A DNA stretch of 64,000 nucleotides from the NCBI RefSeq assembly GCF_001625305.1, contig NW_017802491.1:3949778-4013777 (forward strand). The letters are read 5' to 3'. Positions 24,301-35,400 of this stretch are shown here, piece by piece (within the stretch, counting starts at the first letter, position 1; every line of letters begins with the position of its first letter). The notes below the pieces were generated by a model. That model was not told where the DNA came from and made no database searches. It was given only the letters and a program-made list of their open reading frames with translations. Made by a program: the position numbers and the translations under genes. The stretch is from Branchiostoma belcheri. Taxonomy: Eukaryota; Chordata; Leptocardii; Amphioxiformes; Branchiostomatidae.

Positions 24301-27300
24301 CTGCGGAACAGGCAGCGGGAGGGGCTGGCGCGGTCCCGGATCCGGGCAGCCGGGGTGGCGTCAGGAGACGTGCTGGTGTTCCTGGACTCTCACGTGGAGT
24401 GTAACACCGGCTGGCTGGAACCCCTGGTGGACAGGATAGCTAGAGACAGGAAAACAGGCGAGTGATATCGTCTAATGAGAAGTATATGAATACTAGTATA
24501 TATGGCCTCCTATCGACCATAATAAAATCATTGTTAACAGCCCTACAGATTCGGCAATGCCTGAACAGTCCTGCTACAAGAATGACAGTCTCTGCCACAT
24601 TTGTAAGCTGACTCAGGTCTGTCGCAGTTCTTTTTTTTCCGGTCCGCTTCTCTTCTGTTCTGTGCCTAATAATGTTAGTCTAGCTTCCAATGATTTCAGC
24701 TGCCTGGACAGTGTAGAACAGAAAATTGACAAAAATATTTCTTTTATATTTCATATTCATTATAATCACTTATCATATATGCATATTTCATATTTTCAGT
24801 GGTTTCTCCGGGAATAGACTGGATCCATGGTGACACATTTAGGTACGACTACGGTATCGACACTCTCCGGGTCACGTGGGGCTGGAGCCTCGGTTTCGGG
24901 TTCGACCATGAGCATGCGCTGAAGTGGGTGGAACTCCCCGCGGAGGAGCAGGTCAAACCCGTCAGGTCAGTAAACATACCATAAAACAAGAGGGAAATTC
25001 TCTTACCTTATTGTATTGTATACATGTGCACTTCGTGCATGAGCAAGTGCGTGAAGTTACTGTAATATGGTTTTAGTATGTGAAAAAACGTTCAAATTGG
25101 TAATGCAACAGTGTTCAACCGATGGCGTTCTATGAAATACACCATTCTATATGATTGTTGTGTTTTATTTACAGTTCCGTGGGATGTTTATTCATGAATC
25201 CCTGATTTTTTACTAGGACGCCGATGCTGCTAGGAGGACTTTTCGCCATTGACCGACAGTTCTTCAGGGAGATAGGGATGTATGATCCCGGGTTTGAATA
25301 CTGGGGAGGAGAGCACTTCGAGATCTCATTCAAGGTACATATTACTATTGTGTCTGGTCTTCCAATGCAACATTTGTGAATACAGTGAGAACTGTTGGAT
25401 GTCAATGAAAACAGTTTCTAATCGTTATTACTACAATTCGGGTCGGATGGCGTTTCAGCACTAGGGACATGTATAATGTACTTCGCGCAACAGAGACCAT
25501 TGTCTCTATCAGGAAGCGGACATATGGCAATATACAGCAAATGTATGAATAGACAATAGTTATGATCATAATCCTCTTCATATTTTCAGTTCCTTTTTTA
25601 TTATCTAGCTTTCGTAGCCCGTCGAACAGTAACTGTGTGGAAACAATCATGAAACTTCGAAATCTGTGTTGGTAATTACATGTTGAAAATTTGTTCCAAA
25701 ACAAGAGCTTTCCATCAGTCACTCTGATTCTTGTTACGTGGCTGCTCTTAAGTGTGACGTCAACACCGGGTCAAGGGTTAGTAGTAAACGATGTCGGCCC
25801 CCGTCGCGGTTGAGTGATGGGATATGGGCCCTGATATAAATAGCCTATTTCGCCTCCCTCACTATTTGTGTGAAAACGTATTCTTCAACTTGAAATCTGC
25901 GTTAAATGGCCTGACCCTATCGTGATGTGGTTTCCAGGCGTGGATGTGTGGAGGGTCAATAGAAGTTCTCCCGTGTTCTCGCGTGGGTCACGTGTGGGGG
26001 AAGAAGACTTACAGCACCGGAAACATGACGCTACATCACTGGGCACAGAGGAACAACATGCGGGTAGCGGAAGTCTGGATGGACCACTACAAAGTACACT
26101 TCTACATCAGACACCCAAATCTGATGAAGGTAACACAATCACTTTACCTTCAACCTTCTATAGTGCACTTTGAGTGAAACTTGTTCTGATCACATAGTGA
26201 ATATTTTTGCACAATGAATTGAGGCCATGTATTATTTTACACTACTTTCCACCAGAGGCCTCGACCAGAGGGTGACCAAATATTTGACATATTGCTCGAT
26301 AAATTGAAATAATGCCATCTTTTTAAAAACATTTTTCGTGTTTTGGTCCCTTTTAAATCGTACTTTTGCGTCATGATTTGTATTCAAATTATAAAGCAAA
26401 TTATCATACAAATCCAACTTTGGTCGCTCAGCGGCGTGTAGTGAAATAGGGACCTTGTGCATGTAACGAGGACTGATTATGTTAGAACCACACGTATGTC
26501 CATAATATTACTGAAGAAATGTATGTTCATACAGAGAGAGTTTGGTGACGTTTCCGAGCGCAGACTATTGCGGGAGCGTCTCCAGTGTCATGATTTCCGG
26601 TGGTACCTGGACCACGCCTTCCCTGACCTGTACATACCTGACGCGATACCTGGGCAATACGGGCAGGTGGGTGGTAACGTACGGTGACGCAAGTGTCCAA
26701 AACAAAAATTAGCTAAAAAGCTATCACTTGTATGGTATATGTTACAAGATTTACGTTTTGGTGTTTGGTCACTACGTATCCAAAAGAAGACGTCAGTGGT
26801 CGTTGGAAATTAAGTTTGATCCTTGTCTACTCTTGTGCTGGAATAAAGTTCAGCATCGTACTATGATTGCTACCATAAACTTCCATGATTGATACGTTAC
26901 AAGATCTTGGTCCCACACCCCTCCCACACATGGACTCTAGTAATAGTATCTCCCTTCTTCAGTGCCAGTTCGTATAGAGCTACCGCAATGGTTTTCTGAT
27001 AAACAAAAACATCTGACTGTCTGCGTTATGCATAGGTTCGAAATAACGGAACAGACACGTGCCTGGACTGGGCTTCTCGACTCAACCGGGAGCTGAAGAT
27101 GTTTCCCTGTCATCACGGGCTGAACACGCAGGTTTGTACCATGCGCCTCTTGTGGCGTTGTGGCAACCAATAGTTTTGTACGTTTACGTAGTACAAAATA
27201 AATTAAGCGACAGTATGGATTATCTGACATGTCAGACGTTTCAGATGTAGTCTGCTATCATTCATCAGTGATTGGGAATGAAATAACTGATTAGTTCTGT

Positions 27301-28178
27301 ATACAAGATATATTTCTATTTCAGTTTTCAGTGATGCCATACACAGTAAAACACAGCAATAGGCTGTTCTCGGCTATCCTCGTCTTTTACAGATTTATAT
27401 ACAAGTGTTTTGCTGCGATAAGTTAACTGAGAATTCTAAATGGAGATTTAATACAATTAGAGAACGGAGAGTTGGTTTCAGCCTGCCATTTCCGTCCGCA
27501 GTTTTTCGATCTGACAGGTCAGAAGCTGCTGCGGGATGAGCGGGCGTGTGTGCAGGCGGGTGAGAACGGTACGGGCGTGGTGCTGATGCCGTGCGGGAGA
27601 TACCGATCAGAGGGAGACCTGCCACCGCTCCAGCAGTGGGAGTTCACGCAGGTAAGGGCCGGGGTCTTGCGATGTCCTTGGTGCTGAAATGGGGGTCCCG
27701 AGAAAGACGTCGGGTGTACCACGTGTGGTGCCTGAGCAGCTCGTCGCCTTGCAAACTCGCAGGACCTGCAACACATCCGGAATGTGCATATCTCTTACGG
27801 CATGGTCACAATCACCGTACGTCATCGTATGATTTTGAGGCTGTAGAATTTTCCTTGCCAACCGCCAACAAGGATCTAGGACAGCCTCTTCAGCAACGTA
27901 ATTCAGTAATATTTGAATGGTTATCTATGATTATCTCACACTTGTAACGTGGCCAATGCGCAGTGTATAACATCAATAATTTGATATAATTCTTTGTTTA
28001 ATTTTTTTTTCTGATCTATATACAGGGAGGTTTCCTGTACAATGCTGCCTCAAAGAAATGCTTGCACGCCGTCCCAGCTGACGCAGGGGCTGCTGGGAAT
28101 GTAACCATGATGCCTTGTGATCTTAGTAGCCTCCAGAAGTGGAATATAGAATATATCTGGCACAAAGATCTAGGGTAA
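21346..28178 (+). CDS. Polypeptide N-acetylgalactosaminyltransferase, 10 exons, about 764 aa
   Basis: Golgi enzyme that transfers GalNAc from UDP-GalNAc to Ser/Thr, starting mucin-type O-glycans. Exons: 21346-22253, 23428-23594, 24245-24457, 24800-24965, 25217-25334, 25938-26129, 26535-26666, 27036-27131, 27502-27651, 28026-28178. Type II anchor at about 13-32 ([17 protein letters not shown]), then an unusually long polar stem to about 285. Catalytic domain: [10 protein letters not shown], Mn-binding DSH at 406-408, Gal/GalNAc-T motif 508-520 reading WGGEH where Asn is normal, and CSRVGHV with His542. The C-terminal ricin-type lectin domain spans about 640-755 with CLD, CHHG and QKW signatures. 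The third intron has a GC donor, forced by frame. Stem length resembles GALNT5, but the subtype is not assigned. An alternative last exon (28529-28598) could replace the stop. Confidence 0.95.
23846..24132. repeat. 23-bp minisatellite, about 12.5 copies
   Basis: Tandem array of GCTCCCCATGCACATGTTAG plus CCC, in the second intron of the GalNAc-transferase. Copies 2 and 3 carry CTCAT instead of CCCAT and the fifth has TTAGTCC; the rest are identical, which indicates recent expansion. It ends in a near-palindrome GCTCCCCA...TGGGGAGC (24123-24144). Confidence 0.95.
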
Positions 28179-28528
28179 CAATTTATCAGAATAGATCTAG
28201 AGTTTTGTCCTCGCATTTAGCTGTTAAATTTGATACCTTTTTAGTTTTCCAATTTCACATCACACTAATACGTTCGTATTGTTAACTCTTTTGGTCAGCT
28301 AATAATGGCAAAAAATAAGCTAAGATCATATGGATTAAATAGATTTTGAAATCTGCATAAAATCTATAATAACATAAATCTACAAATATTTCTAGTGCAG
28401 CTAGACGAACTTTTCATTGCAAAACTTTCCTGTTCCTTTTTTTCTGCTATAACTAAGTGCGGGTTGAATTTATTTAATGTTTGCTAGTGTACCTTATATT
28501 TATTGACTTTAAACATGTCTTGTTGCAG

Positions 28529-28598
28529 GCGACTTATGCTTAACCAGTGTGGCCAAAATGTACAAAAAGGCGTCGATAGAGTTAGAGTAAAACATTAA
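28529..28598 (+). CDS. Possible alternative last exon of the GalNAc-transferase
   Basis: After a good acceptor (TTGTTGCAG) a frame of 23 codons follows (RLMLNQCGQNVQ...VKH) and stops at 28596-28598. It joins in phase if exon 10 is spliced at AGG/GTAACA just before its TAA, replacing the stop by a short basic tail. An ATTAAA overlaps the end. The lectin domain is already complete without it, so this is a possibility only. Confidence 0.3.
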
Positions 28599-29424
28599 AG
28601 TGCAAGCATCAATCCTATTTCTATATCTGTTAACTGGTCGCTTTCTACCTATACCAAAATCTAAGGTAACGCATAAGTAGGTGAAACTAGCGAAACTAGT
28701 ATGTTTTTCAGAGCAGTTAAGACATCACGTGGATTGTACAACATGAATATAGACAAGTCTTTATTTCAACACTAGGATACCGCAACAATATCAAAACGCA
28801 CTGTTCCAAAGAGAATGCTTTTACAAAGTCTATTATTATCAGTATACTTAATGACGAAGTGTTTATCTACAAAGATCATGTAGAATTGAAATCGTTAACA
28901 GTTACACAGAAACGTTGACACTATTTTACCTGACACTGAATATAAGGATGTCTACAAAGACCATTGTTTAGGTCTGACGTCCATCCACTGACATTACAAC
29001 GAGGTACATATGTTAGAGAAAACTTATACATGCACCTGAAAAGATACGCGCAAACAACTTGACTTTGCCAATTAATAAAATATAATGTCAATTTTAACGT
29101 ACGAAGCCTTGGAAGGGATGATGATGTCTTATGAATATAGTTGTTGTTGTAATGAACATAATATTACATACATACATACATAATTATTTACTTAATCCTC
29201 TTCTGAGCCAGCATGGCTCTTAAGGCATATTAGATATATAAGGTATATTACATACGTACATAAATACAGTCAAAATTACCCAAGAAGACACTATAGACAG
29301 GATTTGATGCTTGAGTCAAAATATCTAAGTAGGGGACCACAAAACTGTGGTCACCATGTCCAGATAGTCTTGTGAAGAGTACGAGTTTGACTGTAGATCA
29401 TACAAACAACATCAACCGAGAAAA
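28599..29424. other. Convergent 3' region between GalNAc-transferase and SLC29A4-like gene
   Basis: AT-rich with a short ACATACAT run near 29166. No exon recognised. The likely 3' UTRs of both convergent genes lie here; AATAAA on the minus strand at 28760-28765 would serve the transporter. Confidence 0.55.
28760..28765 (-). terminator. Candidate polyadenylation signal of the SLC29A4-like gene
   Basis: TTTATT on the plus strand reads AATAAA on the minus strand, about 660 nt after the stop codon of the transporter. Not confirmed by transcripts. Confidence 0.4.
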
Positions 29425-32400
29425 CTAGAGTAGTATGGTGGAGTTGTGGAAGGTTGTGTTTGCAGCAGTACAAGGATCGTACGTCAGCTCAGGCCCCAGG
29501 ATGGCCTTCAGACCATAGGCCAGTCCGGACCCGGCGGTCAAGCCCAGACTGTACGACAGCATCATGATGTTACCTTGGAAGGAAAAAATTAAACAAACGT
29601 GAATAAAAGTGTCTCCGTGCGTGACACGATTGAGTGATACCTATTCATGTATTCCTTAGATACTAAGTGTAGAGAGATGAAACCTGTAGGTTTTTTTTCC
29701 AAATACTAGTAACACCCAGGAAGAAGACAATTATGATAACGAATGATAGGTATAGGTATAGGCACAACATCAAATCATTCCCCCCACCTGTGATCTCTTT
29801 CTGCTCGTCTTCCACCTCTCGAGGAGCTAGAATCATTGGGACGCTTCCGAAGTAGCCATTGGTCAGCCCCAGCAGCATGGAGATGAACATGGACCAACCG
29901 GGTCCCTGCAGGATGGGCGAATCCCGCGGGGCGGCGCACATCATCATCAGGGGGACCAGCAGGACCCGGATGGAACTGGCGAGGGCCAGCCAGCCTCCTT
30001 CCCATTCTACAGGAGCTGCTGCAGTTATCTATGTAGTCGGAGAAAAATCACCATTTTCAGGTTATGATTATATAATAGATTTTGTAATAAATGTATCAAA
30101 ATGCTGTGGATAAGACACATTGCATCTCGCGGTGTGTGTCTTGTGCCAACTGATGATGACATCATGAGGTGATCTGAGATGTTTGCTTCAGCCAATAAGG
30201 CTTAGGACATTATTTCATTATGTAGTGTTTTATTTTTCATCACAATTATATTTGCATGAATTCCGGGTCTAACGATCTAAATGATCTCTAAAAACTTCAG
30301 GTATTCTAAGCATCTTCAGAAAAAGACTACCTTGCCGATGAAGTCGAACAGGTTGAAAATGGCCATGAGTACGATGGGCATCCAGTCTCCCAGGGTGCAG
30401 TTCGTGACCTCTGACTCTATTCCCGGAAACAGGCAGAGGGTGATGAAGTACGCACTTCCGATGGCCAGCATGTACGTCCAGATCTGTTTGGCAACCTGCC
30501 ACCTAACTAGCAGTCCTCCTGTGTGGTACATAATGTAGAACGTTACATCTGGAATACGCTGTTGTAGCCAGGGTGCCATTTGATTTTGTTTCGGGCCTCT
30601 TACTTCCTACACTGGCCAAAGAGTACAAGGGGCAAGTAGCAAATCGAATGACACCCAGGCTAACCTTATTCCTGATCATCTGGAATCAAGATATTGCCAA
30701 GAGGCGAGAGCTTACTCAGCATTTTTATCATTTCTGTAGTTCTTATAGCTGTCTTCAAAGCATGATTTGTGGTTACAAATGAGCGAGTAGAGCTCTCATG
30801 GAATCTGGTAAGAATGATCTCCGGACCTCCGCATAATCCAGCTGTACCTAGCTAATTATAGGATTATAAGCATTTACTAGGCGGTTTGGTCATACTTTGA
30901 TGCATTGAAAAAACACAATATTCGCTTTATCATTGAAGGGAATGATTCCGCTTTCCACCGACGATAAATCTTCGATAGGCTTTGATCTTCGTTGGCCTTG
31001 CAGCAATGGTAACTAACTAGAAGAATGACACAGTAGACATTGAAATGCTCGCTCACGTTTGATACTCCTGGCCTGCTTCAACCGGACCCGCAGGGACTTC
31101 TGTCGGGACCCCTCCACTTCCGCCTGGCCATCGTCACTGGCCGTGCCCGGAGATTCCGTTAAGGCTTCCTTCGGTTCTGAGTCCAGGATTTCCTGAATAA
31201 AGGGTATGATTCAAACAAAGGCATTGCGCTGTCAATGTACATTGTGTCAGCGAACAATTCGTATCTACTCATCAACCGTATCATTATCATTACATAGTTA
31301 TTATTATTATAACGAAATACAGGGACTAGAAAGTTGACAGGTGTCTACAGCTACAGCACCAGTTACCATGGTGACAGACGTCTGGTCCAGATCATTGACC
31401 TTATGTGTACTGGAGAAGAAGAAGACTCAATGCTTTGACATGGCCCTACCTGCTAATGAAGAACTAATGATAGGAAAATGCTGTCTTACTAATCTTACTT
31501 CCCCAAAGGCGCCGTCTACTCCGTCTGGGCTTCTGGCGCTGACGCAGGCCGCCAGGTGGTGTCGCACGAACTTTGACCTCTTGACCAGCTGGTGAGAGAT
31601 GAAGCAGGCGGCCACGAAGAAGATGGAGAGGCAGAAGAAGATGACAGTGTTGGCCCGCTTGTCCTGAACAAGAGCCTTGGTCACGATTCTGTTTATGGAC
31701 ACCAGTAAGCCAGCTGCACCTGGGGAAGAAATGACACCAATGTTGATTACAGCGGTTAAATAACAGCATAGCAAGTAAGGAGGTTCACAGTTACATCTGT
31801 GCATGCTCAATGTTAAAGTTGAACCGCCAGAGAGTACCGCGAGATTCCGCGAGACCAGAGTGTTACGGCTTTCAGATAGCGTCGATACGTGTAGAACTTA
31901 TCTTTCTAGTTGAGGATTTAAAAAACACGTTCTTAAGTCAATAACACTTGCAAATGTTACTGCGGTCACGAAAAGTAGTTTGGAATAAAAATAACCTGCA
32001 CCAGTAATATTTACAAATTGTGTCGTGGTTACGGATAATATGACGACCGCTGGCAGCGTGAATCATCATGCTTCAGAAATAGCACGATATTCAGGCCAAT
32101 CATGGTGCCTGCTGTTGAACCAATTATGATCTTATTTCCGCGGTTTGAAATGGATGAAAGACTTGGGTAGGCAGTGGAGACGACTATCTCACACATCAAA
32201 GTGAGTGGACGTTCTTTGATGATTTATTTGAAATGCAATTCTACATCTCCTTCCTTGATCTACCAGCAGCTGGGCCTTTCATTGTGTGCAGGAAGCCACA
32301 CGAAAAATATATATAATCAAGATTTCTCGGAAATCTGTAGAAGGCAAATTGTATCAAAGAAAAACGGGGAAAAAGAAATGTTTGAATCATACATGTAAAA

Positions 32401-35400
32401 TCTTTTGAGTTTCACACTACATGTACAAGCATCGGCCATATCTATAAAGTTTCCCACGTTTTAATCTACATTTCATAAGGCTGTAAATTATGTACACTAA
32501 AGGGCCTGATGTGAAACTACATATGTACCATATATATATTTAGCCCGTGTCTCTACTGAAGCAAGAATATTCGTGTTCTTCGTAGCTAGATAGAATACAT
32601 GTTTCATCACGTGGAACGACAATGTGTTGGTATGATACATAAAAGCCCCTGGCGCCGGCGGTAGAGGAGGGAATACATAAGTGTCAAAAGGCATCAAAAT
32701 CGTCAGAGGTTTCTTGTCAGGAAAATAGAGGGGTGCTGCCACACATAGCGTTTGCTGGCTATATGACGCTGAAATAAATTTAAAACCAATCCGTACTGCT
32801 GTACGCTAGATTATTGTGTAGCTACTCTAAGAAAACCATGAGCAAAACGGCAGTAACCTGTTTCTGATAGTGTGTGCAGGTGTTGATAACCTTACTCGAA
32901 TGGTACACAACATAGTTTCATCCATATGTCAAGCCCAACATACATTGCACCACAACAATCCATCCATAGATTCTGAGTTATCGTGCTAAGACACATACAT
33001 CCAAACAAACCAACATAACCAAAACCATAGCCTTCTTAAAACTCATCTGTGTTAGTATATACCATGATGAATTTTGATGCTTTCGATCAATACCAGCAAA
33101 GATAGCTCACCTCGAATTTTCAGTTGCTCTTCTTCAGGAGTAATTGAATCATCAAACCTGAAGAAGGTCGACTCAAGAGCGATTGAAAATTCGAGGTGAG
33201 CTATCTTTTCTGGTGTTGATCGAAAGAATCAAACTTCTTCAAATAATGAGATGGTTCACATGTTCACACTTACTTTCTCCCGTCATGGCGGCCTGTGTGT
33301 ACCGTGGGGGCAGCATACTGGTGTATCCATAGAAGCTGGACTGTTGTACTGCACGTGTGATGCAACATATAAAAACATATGGAATGTTCTAGATACGATA
33401 TTTTACACGATAAGCTATTCACATTTCTCAACTGAAAGATGTACAGTATTGGTGTGCGGACAAGATGGTTATCTTGCGTCTTTGTACCATGTGTGTATTT
33501 GTAAATACCAGGCTGACATCCACATCTGGTATTTCTCACGGAGAGTCAAGTGGGGAAAGGGCACACAGAACAGATCAATAGAAAGGAATATGCACTCAGT
33601 GCCGTAGAAGACAATTAAGTAAGGCCAAACCAACCCGATTCCTTGGTCTGAATATTATGATTTGAAAAATAAATGATCGCTTGTACCATCCATGATATAA
33701 ATTAACTATAAATTCTGTCATCAACGGTTGAACTGTCGTTTAGTTGTTACATTTACAAGCCTGGTAGCATTTGGCTCTGTCACAAGATGCCTTTTTATGT
33801 TGTATTTTATTCAATTTTGTACGAAACTCCAAGAAATCAAATTGCGTGTGGCCTAATGGCTATATGTCTGATATGCGCTCGTTAATTCAGTCCTTTTAAT
33901 CTTTTGTTCCTGTAATTCTTTGTAATAACATGATTATATTTGCGGCGCACATAGAATTGATGAAATGATCCGTAATGATAAAATGATCTACGCTCTGTGC
34001 TTGGTTAATTGGTGGTTTCAGAGGGGAAGGTTGCAAACGTTCAGAATTATCTGTCTCATGATTTCCTACGTATTTTTGTCTGACAGTCAAATAATTAGAT
34101 CATTTTAGACTACATGTAGGAGCTCGGCTTCCAGCAATTCTAAGACTTGTCATTGCATATATAAAACCAATGAGAAATTTAAGTGCTAATAGAATCTAAC
34201 TATGACATATATCGTCAATGTTGTACCACCCAAATCAGAATATTGTATTGACCACATCAGAACATCCTTAGATGGCTAAATAGTCACATTTCAACTCACA
34301 AAAATGTAAAATGTGCATTGTACTTTCAAATCCACTATTTCGTAAACGTATAATCCTAAAATAGTAAGTTGTAACTATCTCATTGGCCTGCTTAGTCACG
34401 TCTGTAGTTACTCGCGGGAAAAGCAACGATCAAAGCATTTTTAAAGCAAGCCTGAGGAGTATTATTTGAATGAAAGGGCAACTAAACGCAACTAGAAGAA
34501 AATGTTAAAAGAACTATTTATATTTTTCTACAAAGATACTGATTTGCTTATGTTGTTGCCAGTCATACATACCGTTTTTATACCATATGTCTGATGAAAA
34601 GATGTACGGCAAAATTATCCAATGAAAGGGGGTACTAAATCACAGCCTAGAAACAAATTGGTAGGGGCATTATACTTATCTCTGTTGATTTAAGGCAATC
34701 AAGCCAATCAGCCAATCAGCTTGCTTGTATCACCAACAGTTGTTACAGGTTAGAAAACGACTTTTTTTGCTAACGTTTTCTAGTCGCGACCGTGATATAT
34801 GCCGTGGATAGCAGCTTCTCGTAGCAAACTGGTAACATAGCAGGAAGACGGATTCTGTGATGTTTAAGACGCGATTGGAAATCCTTCCGGGGCTCTGTCC
34901 TAATTAGATTTGGATGTCCAATTACGGCAGCTTCCTCCATCAACCCGGGGGAAAAATTGATTGTCTATTTTCCTGTATCTCTCCGGAATATCAAACGATA
35001 GATGATCGAGGGGAATAATTTCCCATTCACGGCACGTCAGTATATATAGATTGTGTAAGTCCTCTTCTTTTTTTAGCAGGTATTTTTTCAATGCTGTCCT
35101 TGGCACAATTTGACTGCTGAATCACAATATTAAAACAAAAAAAGCATGGAGACGCGTTGACTATTCTTATATCCATGGTATTTATAACATATGAAGGTAT
35201 CAGATTGCACGGAATATTATAAAAATCTAAAATATATTCACACGTTTTATTCGTCGATACTGTTTTATCATTTTAGATAGCGGCAGGTGACTGTCTTTCC
35301 TCTTTGCTTTTGCCACTCAACACTACATGTCATCGGATGAAAGTAGAATTTTAACCAGTTAAGTCCCCGGAGATTTTCGCGGGGCTTAACATCCGATTGA

